From assembly GCA_044224315.1 (NCBI GenBank), contig JBGAKR010000001.1, positions 868,001 through 932,000 of the forward strand: 64,000 nt of DNA, in the 5' to 3' direction. Positions 52,863 through 61,975 of the stretch are shown piece after piece (positions within the stretch are counted from its first letter, which is position 1; every line of letters starts with the position of its first letter). Both the position numbers and the translations under genes were made by a program. The stretch is from JAGXTF01 sp044224315. Its GTDB lineage: Bacteria; Bacteroidota; Bacteroidia; NS11-12g; UBA955. A model generated the notes under the pieces. That model saw nothing but the letters and a program-made list of their open reading frames with translations, was not told the origin of the DNA and ran no database searches.

Positions 52863-53304
52863 CACCTTGCTACTGTGTCTTACCGGATTATTGCTACCCG
52901 GGGCTGCATGTAATAAAAAAAATCGACCTGAGCAAATCCCAACCGGTCCGGTGAACCTAACTATAGACCTAAACCTTCCATCCAACCAAAAGCTTATTCC
53001 TGTAGGTACTTACGGATATTACGAAGGAGGTGTAAAAGGTGTACTGGTTGTTCATGACTTCGACGATGAATGGTATGCATTCGAAAGAACTTGCGCCTGG
53101 GAGCCTTTGAACAGTTGTTCTAAAGTTTGGGGCGACTCAATTAACCTAAATATTCGCTGCGGAACATACAATGGTAATACATTTACTACATGTTGTCAAA
53201 GTTTATTTTCATACAATGGGTACCCAACCAAAGGGCCTGCAATTGGCCGTCTGGCGCAGTACCGCATTCAAAAATCGGGCAATCTGTTAATGGTCTATAA
53301 TTGA
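52852..53304 (+). CDS. small lipoprotein with Rieske-like cysteine pattern
   Basis: 150 residues from ATG 52852. Lipobox-like LLLPGAACNK. The mature part has the strand order of a Rieske domain, VLVVHDFDDEWYAFERTC, NIRCGTYNGNTFTTCCQSLF and GPAIGRLAQYRI. The two cluster-ligand boxes, normally CxH and CxxH, read ERTCAW and TTCCQS, so histidine ligands are missing and an Fe-S cluster is unlikely. Probably a Rieske-fold protein without a cluster, or one with altered metal. Overlaps the upstream gene. Confidence 0.75.
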   Translation: MKINTLLLCLTGLLLPGAACNKKNRPEQIPTGPVNLTIDLNLPSNQKLIPVGTYGYYEGGVKGVLVVHDFDDEWYAFERTCAWEPLNSCSKVWGDSINLNIRCGTYNGNTFTTCCQSLFSYNGYPTKGPAIGRLAQYRIQKSGNLLMVYN

Positions 53305-53375
53305 CCTGTTGGGTGACCTGTAAAAAGAGAATTATCAAAATTTTGTAAAAAAATTTTTTTCTATTGTGAAGTTCC

Positions 53376-53383
53376 TATATTTG
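53376..53383 (+). promoter_or_regulatory. -7 element TATATTTG for the OmpA/TSP3 gene
   Basis: Exact TAnnTTTG match; it lies after the first in-frame ATG at 53366, so translation must start at 53414. Confidence 0.65.
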
Positions 53384-53413
53384 TTGCCCAAACCCAAGCA
53401 AGAAAGACGGAAT

Positions 53414-55009
53414 ATGATAAAAAACTACTTGACAAAGGCACTACTATCTCTGCTGCTAATATCAGGAATAGGTAGTGTGAGTGCGCAAAATCAGAACGGT
53501 AAAATGTGTGTGGAAGCCAATGTTGGGCTTCGTGAGTATTTGGGAGATCTTGGTTCTTCGCTGTTTTTTCAGAGAAAGCCAACTTACCAGGGAGGCGGAA
53601 TTAATTTTGGATATCAGATCAATCCGCTGTTTGATGCCGTTGCCAATGTTTCTTTCGGAGATGTAGGATTTGCGCGCAAATTTGACTGGAGAACTGAGCC
53701 AGCCAAATACCAAAGTTTCCGCGCTAATACCGCAGATTTTACCTTGGGTGCCCGTTTCCGTTTCAACAACGGAATCATTATGTCCGAAGAATCCAAAGTG
53801 GCTCCTTATGTATATGCAGGTTTTGGTGGTTATTACTGCCATACCACCGTGCGCTGGGGTTCTCAAAACGATATTAACAATACCCTTACCGACATCGGAA
53901 CCCAGGTTCAGGGCGGTTTAGGCGTTAGCTTTTACCTGTCAGATAAAATTGGCCTGCGTTGGTCATGGACCGGTACCTACACCTTCAACGACCGTTGGGA
54001 TGGTGCCAATAACCCAACTTCTGCCGACCCTATCGCCACTCCGCTGGTAAACAAAGTTTGGAAAACCAACGACCTTTGGGGTTACCACGCCATTGGTATC
54101 ACTTATGTATTTGGTGAAGGTTCTGGACCCGGTAAACCAAAAGACTCCGATGAGGACGGTGTTCCAAATAAGTATGACCTTTGCAAAAATACCCCTGAAA
54201 AATACCGCAACTTTGTCGACAGCGTAGGTTGCCCAGCCGATAGAGACAAAGACTCAATTCTGGATGCCGACGATGTTTGTCCGGATATTAAAGGTTTGCG
54301 CAAATTCAATGGTTGCCCCGATACAGATGGCGACGGCATTGAGGATAGCAAAGACAAATGCCCCAAAGATGCGGGACCAGTTGAATTAAACGGTTGCCCA
54401 GATAAAGACGGTGACGGTGTAATCGATAGCGAAGACAAATGCCCGGATGTAGCTGGTTTGAAAGAATTTGCAGGTTGCCCCGATAAAGACGGCGACGGTG
54501 TAGAAGACAGCCAGGACAAATGCCCCGATAAAGCTGGTTCAATCGAAGGTCAGGGTTGCCCCGATACTGACGGTGACGGTGTATATGACAACATCGACGT
54601 TTGCCCCAATAAACCCGGTACTGCGGCCATGAAAGGTTGCCCTGAAATTAAGGTTGAAACCCGCCGCGCCATTGAGCAAGCCGCTAAAAACATCTTCTTC
54701 GAAACCAATAAAGATGTACTGAAAACAGAATCTTACGACGATATTGACAAACTGGTTGCAATTTTGAAAGAATATCCCGAAGCAAAAGTTACCATTGAGG
54801 GTCATACCGATTCTGATGGTGATGACGCTAAAAACCTCGATCTTTCTCAGCGCCGTGCAGATGCTGTAGTTGCCTACATGCTGGCACACGGTATTTCGCC
54901 CGAAAGAATGACCGCTATCGGGTATGGCGAAACCAAACCAAAAGTGCCAAACACTTCTGCTTTAAACAAAGCACTTAATCGCAGGGTAGAAATTGTAGTT
55001 TCTTACTAA
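53414..55009 (+). CDS. OmpA-family outer-membrane protein with thrombospondin type 3 repeats
   Basis: 531 residues from ATG 53414 (MIKNYLTKALLSLLLISGIG; cleavage near VSAQ). An N-terminal eight-stranded-barrel-like domain (to about 245) is followed by five or so calcium-binding TSP3 repeats with DxDxDG loops (PDTDGDGIEDSKDKCP, PDKDGDGVIDSEDKCP). The C-terminal OmpA/MotB peptidoglycan-binding domain follows (TIEGHTDSDGDDAKNLDLSQ, RRADAVVAYM, NRRVEIVV). It links the outer membrane to peptidoglycan. Probably highly expressed: own promoter and strong terminator. Confidence 0.95.
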   Translation: MIKNYLTKALLSLLLISGIGSVSAQNQNGKMCVEANVGLREYLGDLGSSLFFQRKPTYQGGGINFGYQINPLFDAVANVSFGDVGFARKFDWRTEPAKYQSFRANTADFTLGARFRFNNGIIMSEESKVAPYVYAGFGGYYCHTTVRWGSQNDINNTLTDIGTQVQGGLGVSFYLSDKIGLRWSWTGTYTFNDRWDGANNPTSADPIATPLVNKVWKTNDLWGYHAIGITYVFGEGSGPGKPKDSDEDGVPNKYDLCKNTPEKYRNFVDSVGCPADRDKDSILDADDVCPDIKGLRKFNGCPDTDGDGIEDSKDKCPKDAGPVELNGCPDKDGDGVIDSEDKCPDVAGLKEFAGCPDKDGDGVEDSQDKCPDKAGSIEGQGCPDTDGDGVYDNIDVCPNKPGTAAMKGCPEIKVETRRAIEQAAKNIFFETNKDVLKTESYDDIDKLVAILKEYPEAKVTIEGHTDSDGDDAKNLDLSQRRADAVVAYMLAHGISPERMTAIGYGETKPKVPNTSALNKALNRRVEIVVSY

Positions 55010-55028
55010 TTCAGATAAAATATTCCGC

Positions 55029-55057
55029 AAAAAGGCCACCTACCAGGTGGCCTTTTT
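55029..55057 (+). terminator. intrinsic terminator after the OmpA/TSP3 gene
   Basis: AAAAAGGCCACCT, loop ACC, complementary arm to 55057, followed by ATTTT. Thirteen perfect pairs with a GC-rich core. Confidence 0.9.
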
Positions 55058-55071
55058 ATTTTCGCTTTTTT

Positions 55072-55398
55072 ATGATTGAAGTTATTATTCTGTTTAGTTT
55101 AATCATTGGCCGTTGGTTTACCTGGCTGGCTAAAGATAACAAAGCCTCCCAGCCAATTTGGGGTTTTATCGGTGCATTTTCATTTGCATTACCAAAGGGA
55201 GTGTTGGTTTTACTCATTTATCCTCTTCCCCAGGTAAAAAAAGTATTTTCCAATCTAAACATAGGTCCATTTACCCTATGGGTTATTGGATTAATAATTT
55301 GCTTGGGACTTAGCTATTTTACTTACAGACTATTAAAGCGCAAGCAGTTATTTCTTTTAAAAACAACAAAACACCATCCGGATTTACTCGATGGATAA
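55072..55398 (+). CDS. small membrane protein, unknown
   Basis: 108 residues with about three hydrophobic helices (VIILFSLIIGRWFTWLA, GVLVLLIYPLPQV, LWVIGLIICLGLSYF) and a basic C-terminus. The first helix begins right after the start. It lies after a terminator and converges on the M1 peptidase gene. No family recognised. Confidence 0.65.
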   Translation: MIEVIILFSLIIGRWFTWLAKDNKASQPIWGFIGAFSFALPKGVLVLLIYPLPQVKKVFSNLNIGPFTLWVIGLIICLGLSYFTYRLLKRKQLFLLKTTKHHPDLLDG

Positions 55399-55419
55399 AG
55401 ACCAATAAAAAAACAGGAG

Positions 55420-58400
55420 TTAAAATGCCCGGCTAATACCCAACACCCAGCGCAGGGCCAGATTTTCCTGTCCGCCAGGGACTGCACTAACAAAAAATGG
55501 CATATCCAGTCGAATAAGTAAAGGAGTTACTGCTGTTAATGCGGGTCGGGATTTTTTCGGAACCAATTGGCCCCAACCTTTAATACTGGTCATCAATCCG
55601 GCCCCGGCATCCGAAACCAAACCAGAGTTTATCATTTTCCCATTGTGTTGGTATGCAATAATTCCGGCATCCCCAAAGAGGTAAAAATTCAGGCTCAGCA
55701 TTTTTAGTTTGGGTAAAAACCCAAAAAAACGGCTCAGATCCAGCTCTCCGTTTACAGAGGCACCATTGCTACCCCGGTAAAAGGTACGCACAGTATCGCC
55801 CACTTTATAGGGCAATGCATAACGGTTAAAGCCCCGCAGATTTAAGCCGCCACCGAGATGCAAATCTCCGCGTTGGTTGAGGCCCCATGTTGCAAAATCG
55901 CGCGCGTACTTATTGTCTTGCATCTCCTCGGGGTTGGCACCAGCAGCATATAGCATACTTTCAGCCGGAGTTTTTGCCCCGGTTCCGGTTTGGCCAAATA
56001 CCCGGGTACGCAGCGTGGCTTTACCCAAGCTTAAATTGTTTAGCCAGGTAAAACGCAAATAACCGTAAGCGGCATCACTCCAGGGGGTAGAGGTACGCAA
56101 GCCAAATGCCCAACTGCCGCTGTTTTTGTATGCTGTATAATTTTGTCGATACCCAAGGTTTAAGGATATATTGTTGCCGCTGCTCCACATCGCTTGCCCG
56201 GGTTCATAGCCATAATACTGCACATTGGCTGGCATTGGCAACAGATAATTTTCATAGCTTTTAACCCTTCGCATGTATTTTACAGAAGAAGTAAATCGGC
56301 CATTGCCCATGGTTTTTTCCCACCCGGCCTGGTGTATCCATACATTGGCCAGGTAGCGGCTGCCCAATACTATTTCACCGCGTTTGCGAATAAAGTTGCG
56401 GTAATCAAACCAATAGCTAAAGTTTTTAGAGTTATTGCTTACCAGTCTGCCAGCACCCGATTGATACCAGGTATACAAATTAAAAATATGTTTGCGTGCA
56501 GCATAATCACCACTGAATTTCAATCCTCCGCGAATACCATCTACGTAAGAATACCACACATCGGGCCGCCAACGAAGGTTATAGCCTGTGCGGTAATCGC
56601 GTTCGGGGCCGTTTTCTTTGTCGAAACTAATGCCCACCAAACGGTGCCAATTGTTATTCAGGCGATTGATATCGGCCAGGCGATAAGTAGGATCTAATTC
56701 TACTGCTTTTATGGCTGAATTTAAGTGCAGGCTAAGGGTATAGGTTTTGCGCAGCGTGCCCCAACCCAGCCACACATCCTTGGCATTGGCCGTGCCGGGC
56801 TTTTTGTAATTAGATACCGGTACAGTAATATTTAAACGCGAACCATCGGCTGTTGATATGCGCAAATCAACCGGCATAATCATATCGCCCTTGCGTTTGA
56901 GTTTTATGTTCCAAACGCCATCCTTGCCTTCTTTCACTTTGGCTATGCCATAATCGCAGTATTTGGTGGTTTCAAACCATTGGTCGAAAAACCAATTTAA
57001 ATCCGTTTTAGCCGACATAATTATACTAGCCCTGAAATCCTCGATATAGGGATGGCAAATTTTCCATTGGCTTACATAATCCTGCATGGCTTTTTGAAAA
57101 ACTGAATCGCCCAACACATACTGCAGATTATACAGCATGGTTGCTGTTTTGTAATACACATGCCGGTATCCGCCTCCATGGCCCACAGCATTATTAAAAT
57201 CATCACTATGGGTATTCAGCACCGCGTCTTCTCCATCAATCGCATCGTACATATATCCGGCGTAAACACTGCTGAAATCCACATCATTGGGGTTGTAAAA
57301 CTGTCCCTTGGCTTTTTTCATACACCAGCTGGTTAAAAACTGGGTAAACCCTTCATCCAGCGAGGCGCGATAGGTTTCATTATTGCCTATCATTCCAAAA
57401 AACCAGTTATGACCCACTTCATGGGCTATTAACCCCTGGTGGCTTGGGTACTGGCCTCCATCCAGGGTAAGCATGGGGTATTCCATTCCATCGGCAGCAT
57501 CGGCAGCTACCATTTTGGGGTATTCGTATTTGCCAAAATCGCGGCTGTAGGTTTTTATTACATAGGCCACAAACGTATCGGTTTGCTGCCATTTGGCGGC
57601 ATTGTTTTCCTGGGCTAGGGCAATGCATTTAATTCCATTCCAGTCGTACTCGCCTATGCGGTAAGTGGGATCGGCGGTCCAGGCAAAATCGTGCACATTA
57701 TCGGCATGGTATTTCCAGCTTTTCCAAGTGCCGTTTTTAAAGGTAACCTCTGAGATTTTAGAGCCTGGTTTTTTATCTTTAAAGTTGCGTATGTCCAAAC
57801 GTTGGCGCAAATCATTGGGGTAGGCTTCTGTTGGATTTTGCAATACACCCGTGGCCTCGTTTACATATTGGTTGGGCAGCTGCAACTCTACATCAAAGGC
57901 ACCGTAATCTCCGTAAAACTCGTGTTCCATATGCTGGGCAGTTTCCCAGGTAAACTTGCGATCGTACACACAAATGCGGGGATACCAGTGCACCCCGTTA
58001 AAATGCTTAAACCCGTCGTGGTCGTATACTTTCATGCGGCGGCGAATGCTTCCGCGGTCGAAGTAGGTTTTAAATCCGATGCGAAAAACACAACTATCAC
58101 CCGGTTGCAATGGGGTTTTAAAATCACATTCAAGCACGGTATAGTTGATGCTGAAATTTACCGCTTGCCCGTTGATCATAAATGATTCGATAACCGTTCC
58201 TTCCTTTTTGCTTTCGTATTTGCCAAACTGGTGCTGCACTTTATTGGCGGTATAAAGATTGTCTACCAGACTGCCGGGTTGTACTGCATTCTGATATAAA
58301 TGAAAATAGGCCTTGGTAAGCGCATGGGGCGAGTTATTGTAGTACACCAATTGCTCATCGCCCGTGATGATTTCGGCTTCATCATCGAGCTTTGCTTTTA

Positions 58401-58566
58401 TTTGGTAATACACATCCTGTTGCCAATAACCTTCGTATGGCTTTTTATTTTTCCAATACAATGGATTAGCCGCTGAGCGGTATGTATTCCCTACCGCCCA
58501 ATCGAGCACCTGGGCATTTAAACCGGCCTGAACCAGCAACACTATAAGCAAGCCTATGAAACGCAT
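55420..58566 (-). CDS. M1 family zinc metallopeptidase with C-terminal barrel-like domain
   Basis: 1048 residues from ATG 58566 (MRFIGLLIVLLVQAGLNAQ signal); the frame is open 12 codons further, but a TATTTTTG promoter lies in that extension. The catalytic zinc site HEVGHNWFFG is near residue 381 with the third ligand in LDEGFTQF about 19 residues later; the M1 exopeptidase motif GAMEN is replaced by GMEYPML. The last 450 residues are rich in aromatic beta strands (YSYVDGIRGGLKFSGDYAAR, LHLGGGLNLRGFNRYALPY) and resemble an Omp85/surface-antigen-type barrel. Aminopeptidase exported to the envelope; substrate unknown. Confidence 0.9.
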   Translation of the reverse strand: MRFIGLLIVLLVQAGLNAQVLDWAVGNTYRSAANPLYWKNKKPYEGYWQQDVYYQIKAKLDDEAEIITGDEQLVYYNNSPHALTKAYFHLYQNAVQPGSLVDNLYTANKVQHQFGKYESKKEGTVIESFMINGQAVNFSINYTVLECDFKTPLQPGDSCVFRIGFKTYFDRGSIRRRMKVYDHDGFKHFNGVHWYPRICVYDRKFTWETAQHMEHEFYGDYGAFDVELQLPNQYVNEATGVLQNPTEAYPNDLRQRLDIRNFKDKKPGSKISEVTFKNGTWKSWKYHADNVHDFAWTADPTYRIGEYDWNGIKCIALAQENNAAKWQQTDTFVAYVIKTYSRDFGKYEYPKMVAADAADGMEYPMLTLDGGQYPSHQGLIAHEVGHNWFFGMIGNNETYRASLDEGFTQFLTSWCMKKAKGQFYNPNDVDFSSVYAGYMYDAIDGEDAVLNTHSDDFNNAVGHGGGYRHVYYKTATMLYNLQYVLGDSVFQKAMQDYVSQWKICHPYIEDFRASIIMSAKTDLNWFFDQWFETTKYCDYGIAKVKEGKDGVWNIKLKRKGDMIMPVDLRISTADGSRLNITVPVSNYKKPGTANAKDVWLGWGTLRKTYTLSLHLNSAIKAVELDPTYRLADINRLNNNWHRLVGISFDKENGPERDYRTGYNLRWRPDVWYSYVDGIRGGLKFSGDYAARKHIFNLYTWYQSGAGRLVSNNSKNFSYWFDYRNFIRKRGEIVLGSRYLANVWIHQAGWEKTMGNGRFTSSVKYMRRVKSYENYLLPMPANVQYYGYEPGQAMWSSGNNISLNLGYRQNYTAYKNSGSWAFGLRTSTPWSDAAYGYLRFTWLNNLSLGKATLRTRVFGQTGTGAKTPAESMLYAAGANPEEMQDNKYARDFATWGLNQRGDLHLGGGLNLRGFNRYALPYKVGDTVRTFYRGSNGASVNGELDLSRFFGFLPKLKMLSLNFYLFGDAGIIAYQHNGKMINSGLVSDAGAGLMTSIKGWGQLVPKKSRPALTAVTPLLIRLDMPFFVSAVPGGQENLALRWVLGISRAF

Positions 58567-58571
58567 GTTTG

Positions 58572-58579
58572 CAAAAATA
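58572..58579 (-). promoter_or_regulatory. -7 element TATTTTTG for the M1 peptidase gene
   Basis: Exact TAnnTTTG match 5 bases from the ATG at 58566; predicts a leaderless mRNA. Confidence 0.65.
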
Positions 58580-58649
58580 CCGGTATAGCGGGCTGGGAAC
58601 AAATCGTAGGAAAACTGGCAATTTATTTTTCCCTGTGCATTTTATTCGG

Positions 58650-58657
58650 GAACTTTG
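58650..58657 (+). promoter_or_regulatory. probable -7 element GAACTTTG for the DUF3822-rsmD genes
   Basis: One mismatch from TAnnTTTG, 5 bases before the ATG at 58663; the same variant as before ribBA. Confidence 0.45.
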
Positions 58658-58662
58658 CCCCG

Positions 58663-59409
58663 ATGACCAGATTCTGGGAAAGCCGTAAAACCTCAACCCT
58701 GCCAGGCAGCCGCTTGGCACATTATTACCATGGGGGTATTTTGTACGCGCTGGCCCTGGACGCCGCTGGTGATATTTCCCTGCATTTAATTGAAGAAAAC
58801 GAAAACCCAAACTGTGCCGAAAATCTGATAGCCGAAACGGGTTGCACCAATGCGGGCGAAATGCTGTTTGATGTGCCGTTTGTTTTAGTACCCGAAGCCT
58901 TTGAAAAAAGCCGGTTTGAAGGGTTTCCGGGCCTGGATGTGCTTAGCTTTACAGTTGAAAAAGGCATGCACCTGCAAATCGCGGCCGATGGAGGACGTAA
59001 ATGCTTTCATGCCGCTATTCCGCTTTACCACATTGCCAAAAAGAATGCCGAGGCATACGAATACTTTGTGTATACCGCAGTATTGCAAAACCATTGTTTA
59101 GTGCATTTTTTCCGCAATGGGAAATGCGAGCTGGCCAATGTGTTTCCGGCCCGAAATGAGTCGGAGGTGCTATATTTTTCGGTAGCACCCATAAAAAAGG
59201 CTGGATTGAATGTAGACCAGGTGCGCTTTGAGTTTCTGGCCGAAGCCGATGAAACTACGCGAATTTTAAAAACTGCCGACCGTTTTTTGCCCCATGCCTC
59301 CATTTCACGGATAGAATTGCCTTACCCCGCCGGCGAATATCCGCCCTATGCCCATATTGCATTTCTTCTTTACCAGTTCTTGCAATGCGAATTACCGGAG
59401 GTTTCCTAA
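58663..59409 (+). CDS. DUF3822 family protein
   Basis: 248 residues. DUF3822 proteins have a predicted actin-like ATPase (ASKHA) fold and are found in Bacteroidota next to rsmD and coaD, as here. Recognisable are HYYHGGILYALALDAAGDI, VPFVLVPEAF, EAYEYFVYTAVLQNHCLVHF (in part) and the C-terminal YPPYAHIAFLLYQFL. Function unknown; gene order suggests a link to ribosome or CoA biogenesis. Its end overlaps rsmD by 25 bases. Confidence 0.88.
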   Translation: MTRFWESRKTSTLPGSRLAHYYHGGILYALALDAAGDISLHLIEENENPNCAENLIAETGCTNAGEMLFDVPFVLVPEAFEKSRFEGFPGLDVLSFTVEKGMHLQIAADGGRKCFHAAIPLYHIAKKNAEAYEYFVYTAVLQNHCLVHFFRNGKCELANVFPARNESEVLYFSVAPIKKAGLNVDQVRFEFLAEADETTRILKTADRFLPHASISRIELPYPAGEYPPYAHIAFLLYQFLQCELPEVS

Positions 59410-59909
59410 AAGGCTGGCAAATTCATACCCGCTTTGCCCACCATGTGCGGCCTACCACTGATATGATGCGCGAAGCCATTTTTAACAAGCTTACCCATGG
59501 CTGGGGCATAGAAGGTTGCCAGGCATTGGATTTGTTTTCAGGCTCCGGAATAATGTCCATTGAACTCATAAGCCGCGGCGCTGCAGAAGTGGTTTCGGTA
59601 GATCGCGATGCAAAAAATATTGCCAACCAAAAAGCCATGAAAAAGGAAAAAAACCTGGCGAACTGGCAGATTATGAGTGGGGATGTTTTTAAAATGATTG
59701 AAAATACCGAAAATTCCTACGACCTTATTTTTGCCGACCCTCCGTATGACATGCCGGGCATTCAAAATCTGGCCGAATTGGCATTAAAAAAACTTAATCC
59801 CGATGGGGTATTTTTTCTGGAACACCGCCCCGGAATTATTTTCTCTACCCCGGTTTTTGAAACCAAAAAATACGGCAGTACAGCCATCAGTATTTTTCAA
59901 CCTGTATAA
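59385..59909 (+). CDS. rsmD: 16S rRNA (guanine966-N2)-methyltransferase
   Basis: 174 residues. SAM-dependent methyltransferase of the small ribosomal subunit. Signature RITGGFLKGW at the N-terminus, RPTTDMMREAIFN, LDLFSGSGIMSIE (SAM site) and the catalytic FADPPYDM (NPPY type). The start overlaps the DUF3822 gene; the alternative would lose the RITGG motif. Confidence 0.95.
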   Translation: MRITGGFLKGWQIHTRFAHHVRPTTDMMREAIFNKLTHGWGIEGCQALDLFSGSGIMSIELISRGAAEVVSVDRDAKNIANQKAMKKEKNLANWQIMSGDVFKMIENTENSYDLIFADPPYDMPGIQNLAELALKKLNPDGVFFLEHRPGIIFSTPVFETKKYGSTAISIFQPV

Positions 59910-59935
59910 ATTCACAAAACCTAAGCGCTTTATTC

Positions 59936-59943
59936 TATCTTCG
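59936..59943 (+). promoter_or_regulatory. -7 element TATCTTCG for coaD
   Basis: Matches TAnnTTYG, 8 bases before the ATG at 59952. Confidence 0.55.
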
Positions 59944-59951
59944 CTAAGATT

Positions 59952-60413
59952 ATGCAACGCATTGCAGTATTTGCCGGCACTTTCGATCCCATCACCCTGG
60001 GGCATGTAGACATCGTAAAACGGGGCCTGCACCTGTTCGACTCCATAATTATTGCCGTAGGGGTAAATACCAAAAAGCAAAACCTTTTTCCGGTAGAAAA
60101 ACGCATGGAATGGATTCGCAATATTTTTAAAAACGAACCCAAAATCAGCGTGGAAAGTTATGAGGATTTAACGGTACAGTTTTGCCGCAGCCGCAATGCC
60201 CACTACATTCTGCGTGGCTTGCGCAATGGCAGCGATTATGATTACGAAGCTCATATTGCCCAGCTAAACCGCGAATTGGCACCCGATATCGAAACTGTTT
60301 TTGTAATAACCACACCTGCACTCTCTTATATCAGCAGCAGTCTGGTGCGCGATTTAATCGTGTATGGCGGCGATTATAAAAGCTTTGTTCCGGATGAAGT
60401 AATTGTGAGCTGA
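59952..60413 (+). CDS. coaD: phosphopantetheine adenylyltransferase
   Basis: 153 residues. Fourth step of coenzyme A synthesis: 4'-phosphopantetheine plus ATP to dephospho-CoA. Nucleotidyltransferase motif TFDPITLGHVDIV, then ILRGLRNGSDYDYE and the C-terminal YISSSLVRDL. Normal length. Its TGA overlaps a CTG that probably starts the next gene. Confidence 0.96.
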   Translation: MQRIAVFAGTFDPITLGHVDIVKRGLHLFDSIIIAVGVNTKKQNLFPVEKRMEWIRNIFKNEPKISVESYEDLTVQFCRSRNAHYILRGLRNGSDYDYEAHIAQLNRELAPDIETVFVITTPALSYISSSLVRDLIVYGGDYKSFVPDEVIVS

Positions 60414-60976
60414 AAAATAAATTAAGAAATATAACTCTCGCCCTTTTGTTGTTTTGCACCGGGCAGGTTAATTCCCAGAATTTTATGGGTATAGAAATGT
60501 CATATTGCTTTCGCCCGTTGGCAAGCAAATATTTGCAAACGCAGGTATATTATGGACAAAAACTGAACAAATCTATATCGGTGATAGCCAAAGGGGGTGC
60601 TGTATATTCCTATCGTTACGGGCTAAATGATATTGGTTACCTTCTAGGGACAGAATTCAACTATCATTATTGTCGATATGCATTGATATCCTTAGGTGCC
60701 ACTTTTCAGAAAATCGATGAACATTTTGATGCCCAAAATGATGGGCCTGGAATTGCTTATAAATTGAGCACTTCAAATCTTACTTACCAAATCAACTATA
60801 AACAGCTTTTTAAATTTAAAAAGAATTTGTATTTGGCAATAGGCACAAATCTGGGTGTTACTCAACGCATGGGAATACAGTACAGCATGCACACCCCTTC
60901 CTTTAATTTTAAACCCGTTTCCCGCTGGGTGCCGTTTATGGGAGTCAGTTGTGCCCTGCAATTCCACACTTACTAA
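60410..60976 (+). CDS. outer-membrane beta-barrel protein, probable CTG start
   Basis: 188 residues if begun at CTG 60410, which overlaps the coaD stop (CTGA) and yields a complete signal peptide, KNKLRNITLALLLFCTGQV with cleavage near VNSQ. No ATG or GTG precedes the signal in this frame; a TTG at 60446 would cut the signal in half. The mature part is a small barrel (MSYCFRPLASKYLQTQVYYG, ISVIAKGGAVYSYRYG, NLYLAIGTNLGVTQRMG). Function unknown. Confidence 0.7.
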   Translation: MKNKLRNITLALLLFCTGQVNSQNFMGIEMSYCFRPLASKYLQTQVYYGQKLNKSISVIAKGGAVYSYRYGLNDIGYLLGTEFNYHYCRYALISLGATFQKIDEHFDAQNDGPGIAYKLSTSNLTYQINYKQLFKFKKNLYLAIGTNLGVTQRMGIQYSMHTPSFNFKPVSRWVPFMGVSCALQFHTY

Positions 60977-60988
60977 TACGCTATTTGC

Positions 60989-61882
60989 TCATTCATTCAC
61001 CACCCATATTTTGGTGGTATAATTGCCTTTGGTAGTAACTAAGCTTACAAAGTAAACCCCATTTTGCAAGGCACTGGCTTGGATATCTGCTGCTGAGGTT
61101 GCACTTTGTATAAGTTGCCCGCTGGTATTAAACAGGCGTATTTCTTTTAAAAACTGCGGGTTCAGTATGCTGATTTGATTGTTGGCGAATACAACCTTTG
61201 GCCGTTCCGCATCATCCAATCCATTGCTCGTTGGGGTAATCCTATAAACTGTGCCCGAAGCAGGCTTTCCAGTAAGTCCGTTTGCCGATCCGCTGCCATC
61301 TTTGTTTACCGTAGGGTTTGATGGATTGTTTTGCAACAGAATTAAATTGGTCATGGCTGTATCAATTATGCCTACAAAGGGTCCACCGGTGCTCCACGTG
61401 CTGGATTTAACCTTACCTGGTCCGTATCTGAATTCGATAACATCACTGCCCTCATAAATCCAGCATTGCACATTCATAGAGTCTTTCAAATCGGGCACAT
61501 CCAAATCGAATCCCACATTTTTATATTCAATTTTCAAAATGCGGTTGGGTGCTGTTCCTGTGGTTTTATATGCAATTACCGATTTTCCGGCACCACGACT
61601 TTGAAGGTCTTCCCCAAAAAATAGTATTTCATCATTGTTATTGCTATCCATGCTAATGCCTCCAAAATCATCTACAAAAACCGAATCTTTCATAGTTGCG
61701 CCCCAGTATTTAAAAGCAAAAGGCAATTTGATACCTACAAAAAACTCACTCCAGTCATCCGCGGCCAGCACGGTTGGGCTGCTTAAAGGGGTATAAGCTT
61801 CTGCGGTTTTTGAAAACGAATAGGATTGAGCCGATAAACCCAGGCCATACAGGCATGTCAAGAAAAGTAATAAGTTCTTCAT
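60989..61882 (-). CDS. secreted protein with type IX (type A) C-terminal sorting domain
   Basis: 297 residues from ATG 61882 (MKNLLLFLTCLYGLGLSAQ signal); the frame is open to 61930. The body is a jelly-roll-like beta domain (FKYWGATMKDSVFVDDFGGI, FRYGPGKVKSSTW). The last 75 residues form a sorting domain: ILNPQFLKEIRLFNTSGQLI, LQNGVYFVSLVTTKGNYTTK, IWVVNE. The type IX machinery would export it and cleave this tail. Substrate or ligand unknown. Confidence 0.88.
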   Translation of the reverse strand: MKNLLLFLTCLYGLGLSAQSYSFSKTAEAYTPLSSPTVLAADDWSEFFVGIKLPFAFKYWGATMKDSVFVDDFGGISMDSNNNDEILFFGEDLQSRGAGKSVIAYKTTGTAPNRILKIEYKNVGFDLDVPDLKDSMNVQCWIYEGSDVIEFRYGPGKVKSSTWSTGGPFVGIIDTAMTNLILLQNNPSNPTVNKDGSGSANGLTGKPASGTVYRITPTSNGLDDAERPKVVFANNQISILNPQFLKEIRLFNTSGQLIQSATSAADIQASALQNGVYFVSLVTTKGNYTTKIWVVNE

Positions 61883-61975
61883 GTTGAAAATGATTGATTT
61901 AAAGCGTTTATGTGCGCTTAAGACAACCACGGGGTAAAAAATGTTACTCCCCTTTGAAAAAAATAATCAATTCAA

